Source: Williamsia sp. 1138
Lineage (GTDB): Bacteria > Actinomycetota > Actinomycetes > Mycobacteriales > Mycobacteriaceae
Assembly: GCF_002095435.2 (NCBI RefSeq)
Contig: NZ_MJEJ02000038.1
Location: forward strand, 1-64,000
DNA length: 64,000 bases
Direction of reading: 5' to 3'
A program made the position numbers and the translations under genes. The stretch's first letter is position 1; every line of letters begins with the position of its first letter. The notes below the pieces were generated by a model. It searched no databases and was not told the origin of the DNA. It was given only the letters and a program-made list of their open reading frames with translations. This document shows positions 1 through 7,403 of this stretch, in pieces.

Positions 1-973
1 CGGCGGCGGCTTCTTGCTCCCGAAGTGCTTCGTCGAGTTGGTCTTTGGTCATGGTGATGATCAACTGCACCGGCAACCCGCGATGAGTCTTGCCGAGCTG
101 TCCGGACTCGAGCAGATACATGAGCATCGCCTTGAGAGCGTCATGATTACGCTGCGACTGCGTACGAAGATCATTGTCCGCCGCGGCCTGCAGAACCGCA
201 GGATCCAGTGCCGGGTCATCGGCAGCCCCCGACGGGGACAACTCATCATCGGGATTGTTCATCCCCGGCGCCGCCCACACCCCCAACATCACTTCCATCA
301 ACGCCGTCGTCGTCGGATCCAGATGACCGGCCACCTTCGCCATGAAATCCGTCGCCGGCTTACCCAGATCGACACCCCGCTTCTTCGCGCGATCAACATC
401 GTCAGCGAGTTTGCCGTCGGGATCCAAGTAGTCGACGATCCGCTCACCGATCGTCTTGACCTGCCCCGGCGGATACTTGCGGCACAGATCGGCCAACGCG
501 ACCTCGGTGTTCGCGCGCTGCTCGGCATCGATCTTGTGCGGGATATCCGCCATCACCTCGATCACCACCCCGACATGATCGAGGTCGATCACACCCGCGG
601 CCAACAACTGCGCTGTTTCCGGGAACCGCGGACCGATCACCTCACCACTCGGAGTCACCGACGGCGTCAACGCATCCATCGCCTCCACCCGCGCCTTCGC
701 AGCACCCGGGCGCATCCGCGTCATCAACGTCAACACCGCCGCCGGAGACGAACACCCCGCCGTCGAATATGCCCGCCGCACAGCAACTTCCCGCAACACC
801 GGCAACGAGGCTGACTGCAACCGCCGCGCCGCGATCTCCAACCGCTCAGTCAACCGAACACAATCAGAATCAGAGAACGCCGTCAGATCCAACTCAGCCA
901 ACTGTGCGATAGCCGCATCAAGCCCTGCCACCGCGCCGACAACCGGCGAATCAACAACAACACCCTCCGACAC
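1..973 (-). CDS. DUF222 / 13E12-repeat family protein, N-terminal part (runs off the left edge)
   Basis: The minus strand is open for 324 codons from a GTG at 971-973 and continues past position 1. The protein is helical and Arg/Leu/Ala rich, with a conserved R-L-Q-x-A-S-x-x-V-L-R-E-V-A segment at about residues 51-64, as in the DUF222 (13E12 repeat) family common in Gordonia and Mycobacterium. Members usually carry a C-terminal HNH nuclease domain; that part would lie outside the window, so nuclease activity cannot be judged. The GTG was chosen because GGGGAGGGGG sits at 979-988, five bases upstream. These genes are often multicopy and mobile-like. It shows no functional link to the catabolic genes to its right. 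Confidence 0.8.
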   Translation of the reverse strand, partial: MSEGVVVDSPVVGAVAGLDAAIAQLAELDLTAFSDSDCVRLTERLEIAARRLQSASLPVLREVAVRRAYSTAGCSSPAAVLTLMTRMRPGAAKARVEAMDALTPSVTPSGEVIGPRFPETAQLLAAGVIDLDHVGVVIEVMADIPHKIDAEQRANTEVALADLCRKYPPGQVKTIGERIVDYLDPDGKLADDVDRAKKRGVDLGKPATDFMAKVAGHLDPTTTALMEVMLGVWAAPGMNNPDDELSPSGAADDPALDPAVLQAAADNDLRTQSQRNHDALKAMLMYLLESGQLGKTHRGLPVQLIITMTKDQLDEALREQEAAA

Positions 974-1301
974 GAAGACCCCCTCCCCAGGGAACCGAGA
1001 AACCAACGCAGACAACAACCACCACAAACAATGAATCGTCGTCAGGAAGTTTCTCTATCACTGATGGTACTCCGAAAAGTCTAATCTGTCGAACGTATGT
1101 TCCCCTCTTTTGCGACAAGTGTCGGACGGCGACAGGAAATCGGCCGAAGTCGCAGATCCGGAGACCCTGACTGCTGACATCGCGGCCAACAAGGGCAAGG
1201 TTCCCCGCCGCAACCCCCTGACAGTGAGTTGATTACTGCTCGTTCTGGCGAGGCGGCCGCAGTGACCGTTTCGCCAGAACGGGCTTCGTCACTCGAGGCG
1301 G
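974..1301. other. Intergenic spacer with a possible gene remnant
   Basis: No complete gene is convincing here. A 37-codon plus-strand frame (GTG 1119 to TGA 1232) has a coding-like composition and ends in K-V-P-R-R-N-P-L-T-V-S, nine bases before a strong stem-loop, so it looks like the tail of a decayed gene. It has no ribosome binding site. The AT-rich stretch at 1020-1110 may hold the promoter of the DUF222 gene. Confidence 0.35.
1241..1281. terminator. Stem-loop terminator candidate
   Basis: CGTTCTGGCGA (1241-1251) pairs perfectly with TCGCCAGAACG (1271-1281) around a 19-base loop. It lies just past the stop of the minus-strand binding protein ending at 1302. There is no clear U-run, so it may be a rho-independent-like terminator of the actinobacterial kind or an mRNA-stabilising hairpin. 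Confidence 0.6.
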
Positions 1302-2492
1302 CTATTGGACGAACAGCGGACTGAGGTCTTCGAACCCGCCGTCTTGCACGATCTTTCCGTCTTCGACGGTGGTGTAGACGACGTTGCGATTGAACACCCG
1401 GTTCAGCTCAGGCGCGGTGAACTCGACGGTGAAGTCGACCGGAGCCATCAGGCCGCCGGCGTTGATCTCCTTGGCGCCCTCCATCGCCTGCGTCACGGTG
1501 GCGGCGGTGATGTCGGTGTGGCCTCGCATGACGTCGGCAAGTACCTGATACGAAGCCCAGGTGTCCTGGTTGTAGACGCCGGTCCAGTCGACGTCATCGC
1601 TGGCCGACTTTGCGGCATCCCACGCGGGATCGCTCGCGACGACGAAATTGCTGGCCGAAGTCGCGCCGGCCATAGCCTCGCCGGCCTGGGACAACACCGT
1701 TTCGTTCAAGGCTCCGGTCAACGGGTAGTAGCGGGTGTCGACACCGACGCTCTCGCCGGCCTTGGCCACCGCGACCACCTGATCATTGGGGAGGCCGAGA
1801 ATGGCGCAATCCGATTCGCCCGCGGACTTGGCGACACTCGTGAAGTCCGTTGTGGTCGTCGGTACTTTGATGACGTTGGCGGGCTGCCCGCCGGCGTTTC
1901 TGATACCCAAGTTGATCAGATCTGTGGAGTGCCCCGTGGCCGGGCTGTCGTACTGCACCGTCGAGATCGTGGAGCAACCATCTTTGACAGCCTTCGCGGC
2001 GATACCCGCGAATGATGTTCCGCCGGCCAGCAGCAGGTAAGAGTTCTTGTCCCCGAGTTCATTTGCCGAGAACCCAGGGGCGCCGATCCAGGGAATCCCG
2101 GCGTCTTCGAGGATGGGATTGATCGTTGCACCATTGGTGGTGAAGCCACCGAGAACGGCAACAGCCTTTTCCGATACCGCCCGCCGCGCACAATCGGCAG
2201 CCTTGTTGGTGTCATTGCCGTCGTTGCAGGTGATCAGCTTCACCTCGTGCCCACCGAGTCCGCCGGCGGCGTTGATCGTGGCGACCGCGGCTTTCGCTGA
2301 TTCGTGGATCTCGGGCTGATTGATGGCAGCGGTATCGACGGGTGCGATCGTCATCACGGTGACGGGTACCCCCGTGAACGTCTGATCGGATGAGGATTCG
2401 CTGCTCGCGGTGTTGTCGTCGCCGCACGCGGTCAGCGCCAGCAGTAGGGCGGTGCCGGCGGCCAGCACAAAGGTTCCGGATTTCATGGACAT
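1302..2492 (-). CDS. Branched-chain amino-acid-type ABC transporter substrate-binding lipoprotein (paralog 1)
   Basis: A 396-residue periplasmic-type binding protein of the LivJ/LivK (peripheral-binding type I) family. It has a basic N-terminus, a hydrophobic segment (residues 8-20) and a lipobox L-T-A-C with Cys-23 as lipid anchor. The motif G-G-F-T-T-N-G-A-T-I-N-P follows. The ATG at 2490-2492 was chosen over an upstream ATG at 2543 because GAGGAG lies upstream of it and it gives exactly the length of its paralog at 22292-23482. The two proteins look about three-quarters identical by eye. No permease or ATPase is next to this copy, so it probably feeds the Liv transporter 16 kb away. A regulon operator lies 70 bases upstream of the start, the same distance as for the paralog. 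Confidence 0.92.
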   Translation of the reverse strand: MSMKSGTFVLAAGTALLLALTACGDDNTASSESSSDQTFTGVPVTVMTIAPVDTAAINQPEIHESAKAAVATINAAGGLGGHEVKLITCNDGNDTNKAADCARRAVSEKAVAVLGGFTTNGATINPILEDAGIPWIGAPGFSANELGDKNSYLLLAGGTSFAGIAAKAVKDGCSTISTVQYDSPATGHSTDLINLGIRNAGGQPANVIKVPTTTTDFTSVAKSAGESDCAILGLPNDQVVAVAKAGESVGVDTRYYPLTGALNETVLSQAGEAMAGATSASNFVVASDPAWDAAKSASDDVDWTGVYNQDTWASYQVLADVMRGHTDITAATVTQAMEGAKEINAGGLMAPVDFTVEFTAPELNRVFNRNVVYTTVEDGKIVQDGGFEDLSPLFVQ

Positions 2493-2561
2493 GGTTTCGC
2501 TCCTCGTGACGCGGACGGATCGTCCGACGTGAATGGGCGTCATCTGGTGACGAGTGCGAAG

Positions 2562-2583
2562 CCTATAGGCATTAGATAAAACC
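2562..2583. promoter_or_regulatory. Island operator, copy G (before binding protein 1)
   Basis: CCTATAGGCATTAGATAAAA and the following CC match the shared operator with core CTAYAGGCATTAG. It sits 70 bases upstream of the start at 2492, between that gene and the TetR gene. The flanking GCGAAG is also shared with the paralogous promoter at 23552. Confidence 0.7.
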
Positions 2584-2649
2584 GTGTGGCCGTTTTCGAA
2601 AAGCCCACCACGATATGGATTTACAACCGCCGGCAGCGACTACAAGAGG

Positions 2650-3279
2650 CTAGTGACCAGCCCGAGGGTTCTCGGCCTGACCCCGAGGGAGCAGGGCGGG
2701 AACGAAGAACTCTCTGAGCTTGGTCCGAAATCGATCGAGGTCGCCCGCCTCGTCGCCCTGGCTGATGTAAAGCATCTCGAGTTCGGAGATCCACTCGCAG
2801 AGCAGGGGTAGGTCCAGGTCGGCGCGAAGGTCGCCGCGCTCCTGCGCTGCGAGGAGAATCGGTTCCCAGAGTTCGCGGGTGAGCTCGACCGCTTTGCCGG
2901 ACGTCACCAGCAGCGAGTTCGCCAGCGCCATTGCCGCCGGTGAGACCAGCATGTGCACCATGGGGTCCCGGAACCCGCGAGTGACGTTGTGGCAGATGCC
3001 TTCTACGATCTGTTCGCCGATGGTCGGCCACGCGGCGATGTGGTCCCGCGCGGGTCCGAAGTTCATCCGGGCGCGCCGGGCAACCGATGCCATGATCAGG
3101 CTGTCGCGATCGGAGAAGTAGCGATAGACGGTGGCGCGCGACAGGGTGGCTGCTCGTGCGACATCCTCCATCGTGGTCTTGCCGATGCCGAATTGCTCGA
3201 AGCACGATTCGGCCGCCACCAAGATCGTCGTTCGGATCTCGGCCGTCGGGTCGTTCTCCGGCTCCTTGTCGATGGTCAC
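2650..3279 (-). CDS. TetR-family transcriptional regulator
   Basis: A 209-residue one-component repressor. The N-terminal helix-turn-helix spans about residues 18-60 with K-T-T-M-E-D-V-A-R-A-A and the recognition segment T-V-Y-R-Y-F. The C-terminal ligand domain contains W-E-P-I-L-L-A-A-Q-E-R-G-D, which recurs almost unchanged in the TetR at 33310-33915, so the two are close paralogs and may sense related acyl-CoA or acid ligands. The start is GTG at 3279 with a weak ribosome site. It is divergent from the Rieske oxygenase at 3390 across about 110 bases. The position suggests local control of that oxygenase. Whether it also binds the island-wide operator is unknown. Confidence 0.9.
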   Translation of the reverse strand: MTIDKEPENDPTAEIRTTILVAAESCFEQFGIGKTTMEDVARAATLSRATVYRYFSDRDSLIMASVARRARMNFGPARDHIAAWPTIGEQIVEGICHNVTRGFRDPMVHMLVSPAAMALANSLLVTSGKAVELTRELWEPILLAAQERGDLRADLDLPLLCEWISELEMLYISQGDEAGDLDRFRTKLREFFVPALLPRGQAENPRAGH

Positions 3280-3323
3280 GGCCCTACGGTATCGCGAGTC
3301 AGGTCGACGACCATGAGACGAAA

Positions 3324-3375
3324 CACGGAATATGTCTTATGTCGTGTGAAACAATAGACACCAGATGTCTTATGT
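3324..3375. promoter_or_regulatory. Divergent promoter region with repeats
   Basis: ATGTCTTATGT occurs twice (3332-3342 and 3365-3375), 33 bases apart. The first copy is framed by ACACG/CGTGT. AGACA-N5-TGTCT forms a short palindrome around 3356-3370. This differs from the ten-copy island operator and is a candidate site for the adjacent TetR regulator. Confidence 0.4.
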
Positions 3376-3389
3376 GCCACTCTCGATGT

Positions 3390-4574
3390 ATGCAACGGGA
3401 AGACAAGATCGAACTGACCCAGCGGCTGATCGCGCATGTTGACAACAACTCGACCGACTACGCGGACGACGTTCTGCGCGTGCCGTTCTCGGCGTTCAAC
3501 GATCCCGAACTCGCGGAGTCGGAACGCCAGGTCGTGCGGCGGTTTCCGCATATCGTCGCGCACCTGGACGAGTTGCAGAAGGCCGGCGACTTCATCACCA
3601 CCACTCTGATCGGCACTCCGCTGCTGGTTGTGCGGCAACCCGACGGCAGTGTGAAGGCCTTTTCGAATGTCTGCCGGCACCGCGGTGCGAAGGTCGAGTT
3701 CGCCGAATCCGGGTGTAAGCGCATCTTCGCGTGCCCGTATCACAACTGGTCATACGGCCGCGGCGGCGATCTTCGAGGAATGCCGCACGCCGAGGGCTTC
3801 GAGGGTATGGATCGAAGTGAGTACGGTCTGGTCGAGTTCCCCTGCGAGGTACGCCATGGGCTGGTGTGGGTGGTCCCGACGGTCGGTGCCGAGATGGATA
3901 TCGCGGCGGTACTTGGTGACAAGCACGACGCGGAGGTCATCGATACCGGAATGGCCGACTCCTACCAGGTGCGCAAGGAAACCTGGAAACTCGACATGAA
4001 CTGGAAGATCGCCGTCGACGGCGTCCAGGACTCGTATCACCTGTGCCAGCTGCACACCAAGACCGTCTGCAACTACCTCGAAGGCAACATCACAGCGCTC
4101 GATGTGGTGGACCGGTCATGGCGACTTGTGGTGGCACGCAAGTCGATCACCGAGGTGCGGGATGCCGATCCGGACAGTTTTGACGTCCGGGACTATTCGC
4201 TGGCGAACTACACCGTGTACCCCGGGACAATGCTGGTCACCGAGCCGAACCACTTCGAGATCTGGACCATCGTTCCTGACACCGACGATCCGAACGTCAG
4301 CTACTGCACCATTCGGCTGCTGTCCCCGAAGAAGCCGGAGACGCCTCGCGAGGTGCGAATCCTCGAGAAGAACTGGGAGCTGTTGATGGCGACCTTGCAC
4401 GACGAGGATTGGTTCGTGACCAAGACGATCACGGACAACGCGGCACACGGTCAGGTGAAAGAACTGATCTATGGCCGAAATGAACTGCCCGGGCAGCTGT
4501 TCCACAACATGGTTGCGAGCGATGTCGTGGAACTGGAACGAGAGCGTTCGGCGCAGACCGCGTCCACCGGGTAG
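3390..4574 (+). CDS. Rieske non-heme iron oxygenase, catalytic subunit (paralog 1)
   Basis: A 394-residue aromatic-ring-hydroxylating-dioxygenase-type alpha subunit. The Rieske 2Fe-2S ligands are C95-R-H97 and C115-P-Y-H118. The mononuclear iron site is visible as N-W-K followed by D214-S-Y-H217-x4-H222. The ATG at 3390 was chosen by alignment with the paralog at 28019; an in-frame ATG at 3372 would add six residues, and neither has a good ribosome site. No beta subunit is present, so it belongs to the single-subunit-type oxygenases (like KshA or phthalate-type enzymes) that need a separate reductase; the PDR-type protein at 45896 is the obvious partner. It heads an apparent operon with the crotonase, thioesterase and CoA-transferase that follow. 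Confidence 0.92.
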   Translation: MQREDKIELTQRLIAHVDNNSTDYADDVLRVPFSAFNDPELAESERQVVRRFPHIVAHLDELQKAGDFITTTLIGTPLLVVRQPDGSVKAFSNVCRHRGAKVEFAESGCKRIFACPYHNWSYGRGGDLRGMPHAEGFEGMDRSEYGLVEFPCEVRHGLVWVVPTVGAEMDIAAVLGDKHDAEVIDTGMADSYQVRKETWKLDMNWKIAVDGVQDSYHLCQLHTKTVCNYLEGNITALDVVDRSWRLVVARKSITEVRDADPDSFDVRDYSLANYTVYPGTMLVTEPNHFEIWTIVPDTDDPNVSYCTIRLLSPKKPETPREVRILEKNWELLMATLHDEDWFVTKTITDNAAHGQVKELIYGRNELPGQLFHNMVASDVVELERERSAQTASTG

Positions 4575-4578
4575 CGAG

Positions 4579-5346
4579 ATGGCTGTCGACGAACACGGTC
4601 CATCACTGCTTGCGGAACGCCCCGCATCGGGCGTGCTCCGCCTGACCCTGAATCGCCCACAGGTTCACAACGCGATCTCGGTTGCGCTGCAGCGAGATCT
4701 CGACGACTCACTCCTGGCCGCGGCGGACGACGATGACGTGCGCGCGGTGATCATCACCGGCGCGGGGACAGACACGTTTTCTGCGGGTTACGACCTCAAA
4801 GAACTCGCTGAGATGTCATCGGAGCAGGCCGCCTCCGCGATGCTGGAGCGGGATGAGCTGCTCTGGCGTTATCTGACCTTTCCCAAGCCGACTGTCGCAG
4901 CGATTGCCGGCGCCGCGTACGGCGCCGGGACCATCATCGCCGCGTGCTCCGACCTCCGGGTCGGTGGGCCCTCGACCCGACTCACCTTGTCGGGCGCGCG
5001 GTATGGCGGGGCGAGTCTGACCTGGCTGCTGGACGACCTCGTCGGTGCGGGTCGTGCCCGGGATCTGCTCATGACATCGCGCACCGTCGACGGAGAAGAG
5101 GCTCACCGGATCGGGTTGCTCAGCCGCTACGGCAGCGACATCGCCGCGAAGGCACTCCAGGCGGCCACGGAACTGGCCGCGCAGCCGGCAGATGGTCTCC
5201 GCGACCTCAAGGCCCTGCTGCTGGACCGGCACGGCCGCGACCTCCGGGCTCGATACGACAGAGAGAACGCTCTCGCACGCAGCGCCCTCGGTAACCGGTC
5301 CGTGGCCGAGATGTTTGCGGGCTTCTTCGCCGGAGGCAGGGCGTGA
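4579..5346 (+). CDS. Crotonase-fold (enoyl-CoA hydratase/isomerase) protein lacking both usual Glu
   Basis: A 255-residue crotonase-superfamily protein starting at ATG 4579, four bases after the Rieske stop. The oxyanion-hole regions are present (S-A-G-Y-D-L-K at 68-74 and G-A-A-Y-G-A-G at 111-117). At the positions of the two catalytic glutamates of enoyl-CoA hydratase I read Ile-119 and Gly-139. Ordinary hydratase chemistry is therefore unlikely. Other crotonase reactions (hydrolysis, decarboxylation, ring or C-C cleavage of a CoA ester) are possible; the true reaction cannot be read from the sequence. Its stop overlaps the next start (GTGA), so it is translationally coupled to the thioesterase. 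Confidence 0.88.
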   Translation: MAVDEHGPSLLAERPASGVLRLTLNRPQVHNAISVALQRDLDDSLLAAADDDDVRAVIITGAGTDTFSAGYDLKELAEMSSEQAASAMLERDELLWRYLTFPKPTVAAIAGAAYGAGTIIAACSDLRVGGPSTRLTLSGARYGGASLTWLLDDLVGAGRARDLLMTSRTVDGEEAHRIGLLSRYGSDIAAKALQAATELAAQPADGLRDLKALLLDRHGRDLRARYDRENALARSALGNRSVAEMFAGFFAGGRA

Positions 5347-5978
5347 ACACGCCTGGCTGGGACGATCCCCTTGTGCCGTCGACTCCGATCGATGACGAGT
5401 TCGCCCAGTTGATCGAGGCACTTCGTGACGTTCAGGAGGCCATCACCCGGTCTAACCCCACCGCGTCCGGTGCGGCGGCGGCCGCCGAGTCGCTGCGAAC
5501 GGTGGCCGCCGGCATGCGTGACTTCGAGGTCGGGGAGGACGAACAGGTATCGGGCAAGCGGTGGGACCTGCCGGGGAGTGGTCGTGCGTTGGGTCCACCT
5601 CTGTACCTCGACACCGTCACCGAGAACACTGCAGCGGGGCGAGTGACGGTCGGCCGCTTCCACTCGGGCCGCTATGCCCTCAACGGTGGTATCACGCCAC
5701 TTGTCTTCGACGAGATCATGGCGAGGCTCGCGAACAGCTCGGGTCGGCCGTGGGCGCGCACCGCGTACCTGAACGTGAACTTCCGGGCGCCGGCGCCGCT
5801 GCACGCCGAGCTCTCGGTGACCGCTGAGCTGGTGAGCCAAGAGGGACGCAAGCGTCTTGTGCGCGGTGCCATCCACCACGGCGATGTGCTGGTGGCGGAC
5901 GCCGAGGGGCTGTGGGTCGAGCTCAAACCTGAACAGACACACAATGTCTCGAACATCACGGAGGTAGGTGGACGATGA
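5343..5978 (+). CDS. PaaI-like hotdog-fold thioesterase
   Basis: A 211-residue protein. Residues about 85-195 form a single 4HBT/PaaI-type hotdog domain, recognisable by the N-G-G-I-T-P-L-V-F-D-E-I central-helix motif and a following N-V-N-F-R-A-P strand. The N-terminal 60 residues are Ala-rich and helical. It probably hydrolyses an acyl-CoA intermediate or an unproductive CoA ester made by the neighbouring enzymes. The start is GTG 5343, overlapping the upstream stop; its end overlaps the CoA-transferase start at 5975 (ATGA). Confidence 0.85.
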   Translation: MNTPGWDDPLVPSTPIDDEFAQLIEALRDVQEAITRSNPTASGAAAAAESLRTVAAGMRDFEVGEDEQVSGKRWDLPGSGRALGPPLYLDTVTENTAAGRVTVGRFHSGRYALNGGITPLVFDEIMARLANSSGRPWARTAYLNVNFRAPAPLHAELSVTAELVSQEGRKRLVRGAIHHGDVLVADAEGLWVELKPEQTHNVSNITEVGGR

Positions 5979-7189
5979 GCGGATTCTCGTTGCTCAACGG
6001 CGTGCGGATTCTTGAAGTGGCACAACTGGCGCCGGCGTCCCTGGGTGGCCATCTGGCCGATCTCGGGGCCGAGGTCATCAAGGTGGAGTCAGGGCCACTC
6101 GGTGATCCGGTCCGAGTGGGCGGAAGTCGTGCGGTCGGCGGGCCCGATGGCCCGGCATTCATGCATCTCCGGTGGAATCGGGGCAAGAAGTCGGTGGCTC
6201 TCGATCTGCGCACCCCCGAGGGTCGGCAGGCGTTCCTCGACATCGCCCGTCCTTGTGATGCCGTGATCGAGGGGATGCGCGGAGGCTATCTCGACTGGCT
6301 GGAGATCGGTTACGACGCTCTGCGGCAGGTCAATCCGAAGATCGTCCTGTGTACGGTGTCCGGGATGGGCACCGACGGGCCGTACCACGGTCTCGGCAGT
6401 GGAGGCCCCATGTTCGACGCATACGCGGGTCTTCGTGAGGTACGCACACCTGACGAACCCCCGACCGAGGGAATGGCCGGTTCGACAACTCCGCCGATTG
6501 CCATGTACGCACTCGGCGCGTATGGGGCGATGGGGCTACTCGCGGCGTTGCACAAGGCCGGAGCGACGGGGGAGGGGAGCCACGTCGAAGTCTCCGGAAT
6601 CGACGTTGCGGCCGCCTGGATGCCCGATGGTGTTGATGCCGAGCTGAACCGAGAGCGTTCGATCCCTCGGCCCACCTGGCTCCCCGACGGTCGCCTACCG
6701 GATTGGCCGAGGCTCGAGGCCTACCGGACCAGCGATGGCGAGGCGATTCTCTTCGGATCCCACGTCGAGAAGTTCTGGCATCATTTTCTGATCGCGGTCG
6801 ATCGAGAGGACCTCGCCGATGTCGACCTCTCGAGTGCCGACCGGGAGGCGCCGGGCCGGGCGAACCTGGTCTGGCGCGAGCTGACCGGCATTTTCGCTCA
6901 GCGGACCCGTGCCCAGTGGGTCGAGCTCTTCCTCGAACACGAGATAGCCGGGGGCCCGGTCAACAGCATCCCGGACATGCTCTCCGACCCGCACTTTCGG
7001 GCGCGGGACAACACCTATCGGGTCGACCACCCCGACGTCGGCGAGCTGGAGTTCGTCGTCAGTCCGGTGCGGGTCGATGGCGAGAAGTTCGATCCCGCTC
7101 TGCCGCCGACGATGGGTGCCGACACCGAAGAGGTACTGCGCACCGTCGCCGGCTACCGCCCGGCGGAAATTTTGTCCTTGGCTGACTGA
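5975..7189 (+). CDS. CaiB/BaiF (class III) CoA-transferase family protein
   Basis: A 404-residue formyl-CoA-transferase-type protein. It opens with L-L-N-G-V-R-I-L-E-V-A and has the L-G-A-E-V-I-K-V-E strand and the R-N-K-like region R-G-K-K-S-V-A-L-D-L. Family members move CoA between an acyl-CoA and a free acid through an aspartyl-CoA intermediate. By eye, a gapless alignment with formyl-CoA transferase puts Met rather than Asp in this position (segment P-P-I-A-M-Y-A-L-G), which may be an alignment artefact or a real loss. The ATG overlaps the thioesterase stop. A strong terminator follows, closing the operon that begins at 3390. Confidence 0.88.
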   Translation: MSGFSLLNGVRILEVAQLAPASLGGHLADLGAEVIKVESGPLGDPVRVGGSRAVGGPDGPAFMHLRWNRGKKSVALDLRTPEGRQAFLDIARPCDAVIEGMRGGYLDWLEIGYDALRQVNPKIVLCTVSGMGTDGPYHGLGSGGPMFDAYAGLREVRTPDEPPTEGMAGSTTPPIAMYALGAYGAMGLLAALHKAGATGEGSHVEVSGIDVAAAWMPDGVDAELNRERSIPRPTWLPDGRLPDWPRLEAYRTSDGEAILFGSHVEKFWHHFLIAVDREDLADVDLSSADREAPGRANLVWRELTGIFAQRTRAQWVELFLEHEIAGGPVNSIPDMLSDPHFRARDNTYRVDHPDVGELEFVVSPVRVDGEKFDPALPPTMGADTEEVLRTVAGYRPAEILSLAD

Positions 7190-7208
7190 CAGTCGCGCCG
7201 AAGCGAAG

Positions 7209-7245
7209 CACACCCACACGGAAATGACTGTGTGGGTGTGTTTTT
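7209..7245 (+). terminator. Intrinsic terminator
   Basis: CACACCCACAC (7209-7219) pairs with GTGTGGGTGTG (7230-7240) over a 10-base loop, followed directly by TTTTT. A textbook rho-independent terminator 20 bases after the CoA-transferase stop. Confidence 0.85.
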
Positions 7246-7303
7246 GGTGTTCGAGCCAGGAGCCTTGCGAGGCTTTCGAGTGTCTTGCCCCGGTTGCATC
7301 TCT

Positions 7304-7325
7304 TACCTACAGATGTTAGTTTTAC
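7304..7325. promoter_or_regulatory. Island operator, copy H (before acyl-CoA ligase 1)
   Basis: TACCTACAGATGTTAGTTTT followed by AC matches the shared operator. It is about 80 bases upstream of the ligase ATG at 7404, downstream of the terminator, and so in the expected promoter region of the 7404-18676 operon. Confidence 0.72.
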
Positions 7326-7403
7326 CGAAGTGGAAGTGAGCACGGTCACAACCGCAGACGGGACGGCCGGATTGGATCGGCCGATGACGAGGAGTGCGCA
7401 GAA

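Noticed and set aside
14-814. Plus-strand open frame of 266 codons
   Set aside because: It is antisense to the DUF222 gene, Arg/His rich, and has no family features; the minus strand gives the recognisable protein.
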